Source: Leptodactylus fallax (lineage: Eukaryota > Chordata > Amphibia > Anura > Leptodactylidae). Taken from it: a stretch of DNA of 64,000 nt. Every line of letters starts with the position of its first letter. Position 1 is the first letter of the stretch. Where the stretch lies: assembly GCA_947044405.1 (NCBI GenBank), contig CAMRHE010000166.1:2109501-2173500 (forward strand), written 5' to 3'. Of the stretch, positions 1 through 9,625 are shown one piece after another. The position numbers and the translations under genes are program-made. Below the pieces are notes generated by a model. That model had not been told where the DNA came from. It saw only the letters and a list, made by a program, of their open reading frames with translations, and searched no databases.

Positions 1-89
1 GGCACTCACTGGCGGTGAGTGTGGTTTTTATATGAAAGAAGACTCAGGTGTGAGCCACAGCGATGTTGGCGCACTGAGGATCTTTCACA
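1..89 (+). mobile_element. 3' end of a 5' LTR, Gmr1-like Ty3/gypsy element (runs off the window)
   Basis: The first 19 bases are the exact reverse complement of 2648-2666, which lies in the reversed LTR of the same element. This identifies the window start as LTR sequence. The LTR appears to end at TTTCACA (83-89), because a primer-binding-site-like sequence follows at once and the intact LTR start at 2476 is TGTGATG, giving the usual TG...CA ends. The upstream part lies outside the window. Confidence 0.65.
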
Positions 90-109
90 TTGGTGGCAGT
101 GTAGTGGGA
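90..109 (+). other. Putative primer binding site of the Gmr1-like element
   Basis: TTGGTGGCAGTGTAGTGGGA directly follows the LTR end. Vertebrate Ty3/gypsy elements commonly carry a TGGTGGCAG-type sequence here, where a tRNA primes minus-strand DNA synthesis. That comparison is from general knowledge of the group; no tRNA match was computed. Confidence 0.5.
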
Positions 110-292
110 TCTTAGGATATACAGCGTGCGTTGGGGACCTTTATCCCTCAAACGCTGGGGATTGTAGTAATCCTATGAGACAAGCTCGGTATTAAAGCAA
201 GCATTAAGATACAGTGAAAGTTTGATACAGTGCTGTTCCCCTCCCTTACTCTTTGTATTCTATCCTATCTTTTATTTGGCAAATACCAGTGG

Positions 293-1879
293 ATGGCTAG
301 TGGGCTCAGAAGCAGATCTCCAGAACTGCTGAACCAGGCTTTTGGAGATCCTGAGCGTATGGCTGAAATGGAGGCAGCCACAGCCATGCAGAGAATCGAG
401 CAGAGTCCGGATTTTGGGGCTAGGCCAGGAAGTGCGGCAAGCAGCCCAGTCCCAAGGATTACTTCACCAGGAGGGACCAGTAGCCCCAGCCTTGCTATGG
501 GAATGTCTTCATACTGGCAAACGGCCCTGCAGCAAGTAGGCACCAGTGACCTTAACACATACCTGCAGATGTTGTACTGCTTTCAGGAAGCTGCAGAACG
601 AGAATGGCAGGCCGATCGTGAAGCTGCAGAACGAGAACGGCAGGCCGCAGAACGGCAGGCTGAGCGGCAGTATCAGCTTGAGCTCAAAAGGATGGAGCTC
701 TCCCAGCGGGCACAAACCTCCCATGCGCAAACTCCAACAACCCTGCAGAGAACCTCAAGTTGGAAGGAGAAGCCAGGCCGGAGTTCACCACAGCCGTCTG
801 TCGTCAGGTTGGGTGAGACAAACTATGCCCCGGGTGGTCCCTCCCCTGTCCCAAGAACTCTGGGCACCCTAGTGACCTTCCCCAAACCCCAAGGGGAGGT
901 GCGGCGGGGCCATGCCTGTAACCAGACAGGACATTTCAAGGAGGAGTGCCCCAACCACCCTGAGAACTTCCCTGCTTCCCAAGCCACAGCAGGTGGCCCA
1001 TCTGTGTGTCTGGACGGGGGTGCAGGAAAAGGAATGCGGACTGTGGGACTAATGACTGATTTGCCTGCTAATGTACTGTTGGGAACTGATTTAGGACCTA
1101 TGATGTCCCAATATGGGGTGGGGAGCACCCCAATTTACTGTGATAAACTGTCTATGATTAATGCTGATAATGTGTCTGTCATATATGCAGAGAGGGCCCG
1201 TAACCCCCTCTCTGAGATACTTCCCATGGCAGTCAATGTAAATGCTAATGAGTTGCCTTCAGCTGAGAGCAGGGAAGCTGCCAATGAGCTTCCTGCAACC
1301 CAGCTCAGCAAAAATGTTATTGATGCTTTGTTCACCCCTGTGCTAGGAGCCAATGAGACTTTGTCTGTAGACACACCGACATCTGCGGGGGCGTCTCCCT
1401 CCCAGCTTGTTAACATGTCTACTGCAGATCTCATTGAGGCCCGGTGTGAATTAACAATTGCTAATGAAGGTACTGTCAATGTAATTGCCAATGCTTGTTG
1501 TGAAAGTGTACAGGGTAGCTCTTCTGAGTCACTGGAAGCGACTTCTACTATTTCGCCCAGTGCATCCGATAAGCACCCAACTGCTGACCATGTACCAGGT
1601 GGTCAGGTAGGCTATGGGGATCTTAAGGCCGATCCAGGTGAGGGACGGACTGCTGGTAGTGCGGTGTTAGCCCGCAGCCAGAGTGCTACAAGGGTGGAGG
1701 GCGCTCCGACCCTTGAACCATTGCCTACACCACCTGGAGTCGGTGCTGAGACCGCCATGACTAGCCTCACTCCCTTGAAGCCGGAGGAGTCCGGCCGGTA
1801 TGAGACATACATGTCTCTTCTGTCCAGTTCTATTCCAGGACTGCCCAAGTGCAGATGGCATAAGGTACTGGAGGTGTGA
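293..1879 (+). CDS. Gag/protease-like protein of a deleted Gmr1-like Ty3/gypsy element
   Basis: The frame is open from 230, but the first ATG is at 293 (MASGLRSRS), giving 528 residues. Gag normally coats the retroelement RNA in cytoplasmic particles. In order I see a charged coiled-coil segment rich in EAAERE/RQAAERQ repeats (about residues 105-145), a zinc knuckle reading G-x2-C-x4-H-x4-C with the first Cys replaced by Gly (codon 908-910), the C-terminal part of a retropepsin-like region ending in VLLGTDLG (about 1074-1097), and a long Ser/Thr/Glu-rich spacer. The capsid (SCAN-like) domain expected between coiled coil and knuckle and the protease DTG/DSG active site are absent. Two internal losses have therefore left one open frame. 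It may serve as a non-autonomous element or be open by chance. Confidence 0.6.
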   Translation: MASGLRSRSPELLNQAFGDPERMAEMEAATAMQRIEQSPDFGARPGSAASSPVPRITSPGGTSSPSLAMGMSSYWQTALQQVGTSDLNTYLQMLYCFQEAAEREWQADREAAERERQAAERQAERQYQLELKRMELSQRAQTSHAQTPTTLQRTSSWKEKPGRSSPQPSVVRLGETNYAPGGPSPVPRTLGTLVTFPKPQGEVRRGHACNQTGHFKEECPNHPENFPASQATAGGPSVCLDGGAGKGMRTVGLMTDLPANVLLGTDLGPMMSQYGVGSTPIYCDKLSMINADNVSVIYAERARNPLSEILPMAVNVNANELPSAESREAANELPATQLSKNVIDALFTPVLGANETLSVDTPTSAGASPSQLVNMSTADLIEARCELTIANEGTVNVIANACCESVQGSSSESLEATSTISPSASDKHPTADHVPGGQVGYGDLKADPGEGRTAGSAVLARSQSATRVEGAPTLEPLPTPPGVGAETAMTSLTPLKPEESGRYETYMSLLSSSIPGLPKCRWHKVLEV

Positions 1880-2012
1880 TCCAAGAAGAGGGTATGTCAA
1901 ATGTATAACCTGTCAATGTATTGTGGGGGGATGGTTTGGGGAAGCATGATCTCAGTCATTTGCCCAAGGTATCACCATCACCCACCAAGTACAGGAGGAA
2001 CAGGATGTAGGT

Positions 2013-2480
2013 TTGGAAGCAAAGGGGGAGGTGCAGAATCCCCTAGAACTCCCCCAACTAGCGGCTAGGGTGAGAGAGACCCTGAGAGACCGCCGGGATG
2101 GGGTCTCTAAGCTGGTATCCCAAAGACCTGGGGTCATGAGGGTGGCTCCACAGGGTGCCAGCACTCAGAAAGCGGACCCAGAACAGGCAGGAGGTAGCCA
2201 AGTGTACGTGGATCATGGCCTGATCCTTAGAAGTATCCCTAGTCAGACTAGAGAGCCAGAAGGGTCCGGCAGCTATGTAACAGGCACCTCTCTTTTGTCT
2301 CACTCCAGCCAAGAGTTCAGAGAGGATGTCCAAGCTGACCCTAGTCTGGACATATTGAAGGCGCGTGCCGCTCAACCACCCTCGGAGTCTGACAAGGCCC
2401 GAGTCTGCTGGGACCCCGGGGGGAGGTGCTTTCAGAAGAGGGGTACTTCCTACAAGCCCCATCTAAAGGGGGAGGTGTGA
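2013..2480 (+). pseudogene. Pol linker remnant of the Gmr1-like element
   Basis: This stretch is open but starts without an ATG and ends with a TGA that overlaps the LTR start. Residues about 105-145 (QADPSLDILKARAAQPP, then ESDKARVCWD) resemble the linker that precedes the integrase zinc finger in vertebrate Ty3/gypsy polyproteins. It follows the protease remnant directly, as expected for Gmr1-type order (PR-IN-RT-RH). The integrase, reverse transcriptase and RNase H are all missing: the linker runs straight into the polypurine tract. The large deletion is inferred from family architecture. Confidence 0.5.
2465..2475 (+). other. Polypurine tract before the 3' LTR
   Basis: AAAGGGGGAGG lies immediately upstream of TGTGATGATTC, the LTR start. 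This is the position of the RNA primer for plus-strand synthesis in LTR retroelements. The same LTR start is found reversed at 3413, which fixes the boundary. Confidence 0.75.
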
Positions 2481-2648
2481 TGATTCTGCTTAAATATGGC
2501 TATAACTCAAAGCTGTATTTTGGTCTCTGGGTAGTGTATCTCTTTACTCATAAGGTGCGCAGCCATAATCATAGGTATATTGGCAGTAGTAGCAGCACTG
2601 GAACAATAGGGCTTTGTATCCATCCCAGCAGGGCTCCATTGAATTCCT
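2476..2648 (+). mobile_element. Truncated 3' LTR of the Gmr1-like element
   Basis: It begins TGTGATGATTC after the polypurine tract and is nearly identical to the reverse complement of 3241-3413, with about three differences counted by eye. It stops at GAATTCCT, only about 173 bases in, where the sequence switches directly into the end of a reversed LTR. Confidence 0.8.
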
Positions 2649-3413
2649 CACCGCCAGTGAGTGCCGGGTCCACAAGATAAATACAAGACAAGCTTTCTAA
2701 ATTTTATATATTTATTAACCCCTAAATGGGTCGGTATTAACATCTAACACATGCAGTTCAGAACAGATATGTAGATATATGCAAGCATTAACAGTTACTA
2801 GTTACAAGATACAGTGCAATGAAATAAAAAGGGCATAAAAGTGAAATAGTTACTTTACCACACATCTCCTGGATGTGGCTCTATAGTCCAACACTCACAC
2901 ATGGCATGTGGAGATCACCAGTGGAGGCAGCGGCATTAACTCCTAGCATGTGGCATCACAGTATATTCCAGCCTGCATGCTCCCATCACAGTCTCTCAGT
3001 AAACTCTTGTAGTCTCAGCACAATCTCTTCCCATTGCCTCTTACCTCATCTTTTATACCCTTTATGCCACCTCCCAGAATGAGGTCACCGGCGGCAGCAA
3101 GTCTGATTGAATAATGCACTCAAGTCCAGATTCTTTGTAAAGGGCTGAGACCAAGTGAAATGATACAATGTTATCAGCCATATCTGATCTACCAGTGCAG
3201 GCTGCACCATGCATGTTTCTTTGATCACTCAGGACTGTGTAGGAATTCAATGGAGCCCTGCTGGGATGGATACAAAGCCCTATTGTTCCAGTGCTGCTAC
3301 TACTGCCAATATACCTACGATTATGGCTGCGCACCTTATGAGTAAAGAGATATGCTACCCAGAGACCAAAATACAGCTTTGAGTTATAGCCATATTTAAG
3401 CAGAATCATCACA
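2648..3413 (-). mobile_element. Reversed LTR fused head-to-head to the truncated 3' LTR
   Basis: Read on the minus strand, it starts TGTGATGATTC at 3413 and continues past the point where the + copy breaks, through a TATAAAA box, to GGCACTCACTGGCGGTGAG at 2666-2648, the same 19 bases that open the window. It lacks about the last 70 bases of the LTR (compare 20-89), so a full LTR would be about 840 bases. No pol or gag sequence of this family follows it at 3414. Confidence 0.8.
3051..3057 (-). promoter_or_regulatory. TATA box in the reversed LTR
   Basis: The minus strand reads GGGTATAAAAGATGAGG here, a good TATA box about 350 bases into the LTR, where a U3 promoter is expected. If active, transcription would run leftwards into the broken + strand element. 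Confidence 0.5.
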
Positions 3414-3607
3414 CTGGGAAACCCACGGACCCCATAGATTATAATGGGGTCCGTGTGGTTTCCGCTCGGTTTCTGCACGAAATACGCAGAAACATGCGGA
3501 GAAGAAAGTGCTGCTTGCGAATGCGTATAGGTTTTCGTTCGGGGGGGTCCACAAGCGGACTCCTCGAACAGAAACCCGAACGCAGATGTGAACCGGGCTT
3601 ACCGTTT
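3414..3607. repeat. Half of a foldback (MITE-like) element
   Basis: The stretch has the GTCCGTGTGGTTTCCGC-type GC-rich body and ends in GATGTGAACCGGGCTTA. This resembles the GTGTGAACCC-type ends of the complete foldbacks at 16768, 20199 and 52552. The opposite end is missing and is replaced by the reversed LTR. A short hairpin (ACGGACCCCA...TGGGGTCCGT) lies near 3427-3457. The family assignment is by resemblance only. Confidence 0.45.
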
Positions 3608-3614
3608 TAAAATT

Positions 3615-4860
3615 AGTCCACGATTCTAAGTTGGCTGGACATTTAGGCATCAAAAAGACCCAGGGACTTCTACCCCACTCCTTTTGGTGGCCAAGCTTTA
3701 AGAGAGATGTCCAGAAGCATGTTTCTTCATGTGGAGTTTGTGCTCAAGATAAAACTCCATGCTCTTCTCCTTTAGGTTTGCTGCAGCCACTTCCCATTCC
3801 CTCTTGCCCCTGGGCTCAATTTCTATGGATTTTTTGTTCGATCTACCTCCTTCCAAAGGAATGACCACCATACTTGTTGTTGTTGACCATCTCACAAAGA
3901 TAGCTCATTTCATTCTAACTAAAAGAATATCCACTTCAGAGCAAACTGCCAAACTTATCATTCAGGAAGTGTTCAGATTGCATGGAATCCCTGAAAATGT
4001 GGTTTCAGATCAAGGCATACAATTTCCATCTAAATTTTGGAAAAGTTTTTGCTCTGCTCTAGGAATAGGAATAAACTTGTCATCTGCCTTTCATCCTCAA
4101 TCAAATGGGCAAACTGAAAGAACTAATCAGACTCTTGAACCTTCGATGCTTCATAAGCTATCTTCAGGATGACTGGACAATTATTTACCCACAGATGAGT
4201 TTACATACAACAACTGTGAGCATAGCTCAACATTACAAAGTCAATTTTATGCAAATACAGGCTTTCATTCAGTCTTCATACCAGATTTACCAATTTCATC
4301 CTCTCTTCCAGCTGTGACTGAACGTTTGACAGCATTACAAAAGGTTCAAGAAAAGATTGTTGAGAATTTACATGATTCTCAAATACAATTCAAACAGGAT
4401 GCTGATAAACATCGAAATGCTATCCATGAATTCCATGGGGGGATAAAGTATGGCTCTCTACAAAAAAAATCTAAAGTTGCAAGGACCTTCTCCAAAACTA
4501 AACCAGAAATATATTGGACCATTTCATATTTCTGCTCAAATTAATGAAGTCACTTTTCGATTAAAACTTCCTGAGTCATTGAAAGTCCATCCTGTTTTTC
4601 ACTGCTTTCTCTTGAAACCATACCATGAAAATACCTTTCTAGGCCACAATTTGCCCATCCACCAGCAATAAATGTGCAGGGTGAAGATGAATATGTTGTG
4701 GAGAAGATCTTGGACTCCAGAATTTATCGCAATAAGCTTTAATACTTGATCAAGTGGAAAGGGTATGGCTCTGAGAAGAATTCTTGGGAACCAGAAGAAA
4801 ATGTTCATGCCCTTAGACTTACCAAGAAATTCATCAGCGATACCCTGACAAGCTAACCTC
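3615..4860 (+). pseudogene. Integrase and chromodomain of a chromovirus-type Ty3/gypsy element
   Basis: Three frames together read as the end of a chromodomain Ty3/gypsy polyprotein. Around 3620-3760 is the HHCC zinc finger (LAGHLGIKKTQ, then C-x2-C in SSCGVC). Next comes the DDE core, with D in SMDFLFDLPPS, D in VVSDQGIQF and E in QSNGQTERTNQ. The integrase C-terminus follows (KYIGPFHISAQI, VHPVFHCFLLKPY) and then a chromodomain (EDEYVVEKILDSR, LIKWKGYGSEKNSWEPEENV) at about 4684-4800. Integrase inserts the cDNA; the chromodomain targets chromatin. Frameshifts occur near 3818 and 4140-4310, and a TAA stop lies inside the chromodomain (4740-4742), so it is dead. Gag, protease and RT are missing upstream. 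Confidence 0.9.
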
Positions 4861-4898
4861 TAGGATGCCCAGAGGTCATCCTGGAAGAAGGGGAGTAC

Positions 4899-5275
4899 TG
4901 TCAGGATTTAAATCCAGAACCTCCTGTGTCCCAGACAGTAGCTCTTCTCACTGAGCTACTGGGAATTCTAGACAATTTCCTGATCATTGATTCTGGACAT
5001 TTTCTTGTTCCTAGATTAATCTTGCCTTGATTCCCGATTAGCTGCACCCTTGGACTTCCTATTTAAGACAAGCCTTGCCACTTCCTCCTTGCCAGATTAT
5101 TGTGCTTCCCAGCCTTTAGTCCAGCTACTGCTCATACCTCACCTAATATCTATTGCTTTAACCTGTGTACTGAAATCGAACTCTTATTTGACCACACCTA
5201 CTCCAGTCATCCAGCCTTTTTTTTTTTTGTTGTTTTTTTACATTCTTTATGCCATTTGTCATGCGAAAGAAATAT
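4899..5275 (+). mobile_element. Start of the chromovirus 3' LTR
   Basis: After the chromodomain and a short purine tract (GAAGAAGGGGAG, 4884-4895) the sequence TGTCAGGATTTAAATCC begins, as expected for an LTR. A TATTTAAG box lies near 5060. The LTR does not finish: a T-rich stretch (5217-5240) leads into a 5'-truncated LINE at about 5283. A TTGTTACA after the LINE tail (about 8000-8007) could be the LTR's other end, which would mean the LINE landed inside it; this is speculative. Confidence 0.55.
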
Positions 5276-5282
5276 TGTAATA

Positions 5283-5835
5283 GACGATGATGACAGGGAG
5301 TACAGGGAACTGAACCGGGATTTTGTGGACTGGTGCCAGCGGAACCACCTGAAGATTAACGCGGGGAAGACCAAGGAGATGGTGGTGGAATTCCGTAAAT
5401 GCAGATGCCCTCCTAAACCAGTGGACATCCTGGGGACAGGCATCGAGATTGTGAACACCTATAAGTACCTGGGTTTGCTCCTTAATAATAAGCTGGACTG
5501 GGCAGATCACATGGAGGTCCTGTACAGGAAGGGCCACAGCAGGCTCTACCTGCTTAGGAGGCTGAGAACCTTTGGAATCCGGGGGGCACTTCTTAGGACT
5601 TTCTTCAACTCGGTAGCGGCATCAGCCATCTTCTTCGGAATGGCCTGCTGGGGGAGCAGTATATCAACCAGGGACAGAAATAAACTTGACAAGCTCATTA
5701 GAAGGGCCAGCTCTGTCCTGGGGAGCCCCCTGGACCCAGTGCAGGTGGTGAGTGACAGAAGGATACTGTCTGTGGTGAGCTCCATGTGGGAGGAGAAGTC
5801 CCATCCCATGCATGAGACCGTGATCACGCTGGGCA
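5283..5835 (+). mobile_element. LINE copy A1, first part (interrupted by copy A2)
   Basis: It matches the RT C-terminal half of the complete LINE at 25176-28326, from the DDDREYRELN segment through YKYLGLLLNNKLDWADHME and LLRTFFNSV to HETVITLGS. The 5' end is truncated within the RT. The copy stops at GGGCAGTA, where the tail of an opposite-strand LINE begins. The missing continuation (ACTGTCAGTGACCGACTGC) is found 1.8 kb further on at about 7663, so the two pieces are one interrupted insertion. Confidence 0.88.
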
Positions 5836-7635
5836 GTAATAATAATAATAATATAATAATAATAGTCCTTTAATAGTCCCACAGTGGGGAAATTCAGTGT
5901 GTTACAGCAGCAAAGATAAGATAAGCAGATACAAATACAAATACAACATGTACAGGAATGTTCCAAGGTGAGAGGCATTACATTAATAGCAGACAGACAG
6001 ATAGGACGTAGCAGAGGGGGGGGGGGGGGATTTAACAGGCAGAGAGATATTTCAGTTCTCTGTATGTAATGATCTCCGCTTAGGTCGGTGTTGGTTGTAC
6101 AGCCTAACCGCGGTGGGGAGGAAAGACTTCCGATAGCGCTCCTTCTCACACCTAGGGTGGAGCAGTCGGTCACTGACAGTACTACCCAGCGCTATCACAG
6201 TCTCATGCATGGGATGGGACTTCTTCTTCTGCATGGAGCTCACCATGGACAGTATCCTTCTGTTACCCACCACCTGCACTGGGTCCAGTGGGCTCCCCAG
6301 GACAGAGCTGGCCCTTCTAATCAGCTTGTCAAGTTTATTTCTGTCCCTGGTTGATATACTGCTCCCCCAGCAGGCCACTCCAAAGAAGATGGCTGATGCC
6401 ACTACTGAGTTGAAGAAAGTCCTAAGAAGTGCCCCCCGGATTCCAAAGGCTCTCAGCTTCCTAAGCAGGTAGAGCCTGCTGTGGCCCTTCCTGTACAGGG
6501 CCTCCATATGATCTGCCCAGTCCAGCTTATTATTAAGGAGCAGACCCAGGTACTTATAGGTGTTCACAATCTCGATGCCCGTCCCCAGGATGTCCACTGG
6601 TTTTGGAGGGCATCTGCCTTTACGGAAGTCCACCACCATCTCCTTGGTCTTCCCCGCGTTAATCTTCAGGTGGTTCTGGTGGCACCAGTCCACAAAAAAA
6701 CGGTTCAGTTCTCTGTACTCCTTGTCATCATCATCTGTGATGAGGCCTACTATTGCAGAGTCGTCAGAATACTTCTGTAGGTAGCAGCTGGATGAGTTGC
6801 ACCTAAAATCAGCAGTGTACAGTGTGAAGAGGAAAGGGGCGAGAACCGTACCCTGAGGTGCCCCCGTATTACAGATCACGGTACCTGACACACAGTCTTG
6901 GGCTCTCACGTATTGAGGTCGATTTGTGAGGTAGTCTAGGATCCAGTTGGAGAGGTGGTGGTCCACTCCAGCAAGGCCCAGCTTGTCTCTCAATAACCTG
7001 GGCTGTATGGTGTTAAAAGCACTGGAGAAATCAAAGAACATTATTCTCACCGTGTTCCCTGGTTTTTCCAGGTGAGACAGAGCCCTGTGCAGAAGGTGGA
7101 TGATGGCATCATCTACCCCAATGCCCGGTCGATAAGCAAACTGGAGGGGGTCCATAGCGGGGCTCACTAGAGGGCGAAGATGTGTGAGAACCAATCTCTC
7201 TAAGATCTTCATCAAGTGGGATGTCAGTGCTACAGGTCTGTAGTCGTTGAGGTCCATAGGGTGAGGTTTCTTTGGAACTGGTACCACACAAGAAGATTTC
7301 CATAATTCAGGGACTATTTCCTGCCTCAGGCTCATATTATACATATATGTAATTATACCACACAGCTGGTCCCCACAAGTCTTAATTAGCCTTGCACTGA
7401 TGTCATCTGGCCCTGCGGCTTTCCTCGCCTTGATCTTTTTCATCTCCTTCCTCACCTGGGCCCGTGTGAAGGTCAGACTGTGGTCAGATAAAGACAGATT
7501 TCTGGATTTACTGGTCTGTTGGGAAGTAGCCACATGGGGTGAATGGGGTGAAGTCATTGTGGTGAGGGGAGCTGAAGGACATTCTGGGCTGGGAGGAGCT
7601 GGTGTGTGATCAAATCTGTTGAAGAATACTGTCTC
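5836..7635 (-). mobile_element. LINE copy A2, inserted in opposite orientation into copy A1
   Basis: The minus-strand copy has its (ATT)n tail at 5836-5867, a 3' UTR with a poly-C run (reads as G at about 6015-6030) and coding sequence up to TATTCTTCAACAGATTTG at about 7635, where it is 5'-truncated. The short stretch 7636-7660 is scrambled filler that includes CTCACACCTAGGG and ACTGTCAGTA pieces copied from this family, a common outcome at LINE 5' ends. CAGTA on both sides may be the target duplication. Confidence 0.88.
6052..7557 (-). pseudogene. 5'-truncated LINE reverse transcriptase (copy A2)
   Basis: The frame is open for 501 codons from the first ATG, and the coding sequence continues in frame to the truncation near 7635. 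It holds the complete RT: KKIKARKAAGPDDISARL and DYRPVALTSHLMKILERL fingers, MFFDFSSAFNTIQ (first catalytic Asp), GAPQGTVLAPFLF, KYSDDSAIVGL (catalytic Asp pair) and the thumb/C-terminus ending RRSLHTEN. The endonuclease is missing because of 5' truncation. RT of this type copies its own RNA at a nicked chromosomal site. It is of the CR1/L2-like APE-type group, with no RNase H domain. Without the endonuclease and promoter it is not expected to work. Confidence 0.85.
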
Positions 7636-7654
7636 ACACCTAGGGTACTGTCAG

Positions 7655-7965
7655 TAAACAGTACTGTCAGTGACCGACTGCTCCACCCTAAGTGTGAGAA
7701 GGAGCGCTATCGGAAGTCTTTCCTCCCCACCGCGGTTAGGCTGTACAACCAACACTGACCTAAGTGGAGATCAATACACACAGAGAACTGAAATATCTTT
7801 CTGCCTGTTAAATCCCCCCCCCCCCCCTGCTACTTCCTATCTGTCTGTCTACTATCAATGTAATGCCTCTTACCTTGGAACATTCCTGTTCATTTTGTAT
7901 TTGTATCTGCTTATCTTTACTGCTGTAACACACTGAATTTCCCCATTGTGGGACTATTAAAGGAC

Positions 7966-7992
<27 letters not shown>
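7655..7992 (+). mobile_element. LINE copy A1, second part with 3' UTR and (ATT)n tail
   Basis: It resumes the A1 coding sequence at CAGTACTGTCAGTGACCG, reads to the conserved C-terminus (RYRKSFLPTAVRLYNQH), where a TGA replaces the Arg codon after the His, and continues through the family 3' UTR with a poly-C run (7807-7817) to TTTCCCCATTGTGGGACT and an (ATT)n tail ending near 7992. Confidence 0.88.
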
Positions 7993-7996
<4 letters not shown>

Positions 7997-8087
7997 CAGG
8001 TTGTTACAGTGACAATACCAAATATGTGGGGAAAATGTTTTTTTTTTTCTTTATATTTTTGTAAATTATTTTATTCATTTTAATAGC

Positions 8088-8260
8088 TATTGAGGTTGAA
8101 TAAAAACAAAGGGCCATCAAGTTCAACCTATAACCCTACAGTGTTGATCCAGAGGTAGGCAATAACCCATACAAATTTGATGGCAATTATACAATGTTAG
8201 GGGGGAGAATTCCATCCAGACAAAAAATTTAGCAATCAGAATAAATCCCTGGATCATCTC
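8088..8260. repeat. Dispersed amphibian-type repeat fragment
   Basis: The stretch contains GGCCATCAAGTTCAACCTA and AATAAATCCCTGGATCATC around a GATCCAGAGGTAGGCAATAA core. I recall this as a very common repeat in frog sequences but cannot name the family. No coding sequence is seen. The surrounding 7993-8620 is AT-rich with short homopolymers and nothing else recognisable. Confidence 0.4.
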
Positions 8261-8619
8261 CAAAGATGTAGTTCCTATAATTCATAAATATAACTACCAA
8301 ATTGAGAAACCAAGATGTATTTAGCAGAGAATGTGGACGGGGGGGGGGGAGTTGGACAAGTGGAGAATAGGGTAACATTATTTCAACTGCACAGTGAATA
8401 TCGGGGGGAAAAAAACACTGTAAATGATGATTTTTCGCCATCTTGTCTTACAAAATATACTATAAAAAGTGATCAAAAAGTCACAGTACCAATAAAAACC
8501 ACAGATCACTGAAAAATAAAAATGTTATGCATCTCAGAAAATGGCAATGCAAAAATAATTGATTTCTGTCCCGAAATAAGTTTTTGTTCTGCAAAATTCC
8601 ACATAAAAAACAATATAAA

Positions 8620-8965
8620 TGGGGTATTTCTGTAATCGTACCGACCCACAGAATAAAGGTAACATGTTACTTATGCTGTATGCTTTGCATAAAAAAAATT
8701 AACAGGTAAAAAGCTGTGCCAGAATTGACTTTTATTTTGTTTGTTTTTTTTTAATCCACCAAGAAAGAGTTAATAAAATTTAGTCAAGTTATAGGCACCC
8801 AAAAAATGGTGTCACTACAAAATGCATCTCATACCGCAAAAAACAAGCCCTCATATGGCTACATCACCAGAAAAATAAAGAAAATATAACTTGTACAATG
8901 TGAAGCCAAAAAACGCAAAAATTGCAAAATCATTAGGACACAACTGGCTGCGGCACGAAGGGAAT
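8620..8965 (+). repeat. Old copy of a dispersed non-autonomous DNA repeat
   Basis: The arrangement GGGGTATTTCTGTAATCGTAC, CCCACAGAATAAAGGTAACA, then an AT-rich body with ACAAGCCCTCATATGGCTAC parallels the better copy at 21848-22537 (TATCGCCGTGTTCGTACTGA, CCGCAGAATACAGTTAACA). Both ends are decayed. No frame of interest is present. Confidence 0.4.
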
Positions 8966-9165
8966 GTATAAGCTGTGCGAGCATATATCAGGGACACCCC
9001 AGATTTAGAGCTTACAAGGGAAAATAAACCAGAAGTGACCCCCAGAGTGACCCCACCCCCCCCAAATCATAGGAGCTACTGGGAAAATAATAGGGAATTT
9101 GGTGTTCCCAATGTACTCCGCACAGCTTACATATTCACTACATCCGCTGTGTCTTATTCGCGTCT

Positions 9166-9625
9166 GGGATACTAATGCTCACTACACCTTTTGATAAATT
9201 CTTTGAGGGGTGCAGTTTTCAAAATGTTACCCTTATGGGAGTCCACCTTTCTGGTACCTTCTGCACACATGACATGGCATCCAGATACCAAACCTCTAAA
9301 TCTGCCTTCCAAAAGCCAAATAGCGCTCATTCTCTTCTGTGCCCTGCTTTGTAACCAAACTGCAGTTTAAGCCCATATGTATGACACTGTTGTACCCAGG
9401 ATAATGTACTTAATGTCCTAGGTGAGTATAAACTGCTGTTTGGACACAACCGGGCACAGAAGAGAAGGAGCGCTATTTTGTTTTTTGGGCGTCATTGCAC
9501 TTTTGCAGAGCTGAAACACCAGTAAGGTGGAATCACCTGACATGTGACCCCATTTTGGAAACTACACCCCCTGAAGGAATTTATCAAAAGGTGTAGTGAG
9601 CATTAGTATCCCAGTAAGGGATTTT
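9166..9625. repeat. Long imperfect hairpin (foldback element)
   Basis: The left arm (9166-9365) and right arm (9428-9625) are inverted copies. TGGGATACTAATGCTCACTA starts the left arm and its reverse complement ends the right arm. Matching internal pieces are CTTTTGATAAATTCTTTGAG with CTGAAGGAATTTATCAAAAG, and AGCGCTCATTCTCTTCTGTG with CACAGAAGAGAAGGAGCGCT. The loop is about 60 bases. This is the structure of a MITE-like foldback; no target duplication is clear. Confidence 0.65.
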
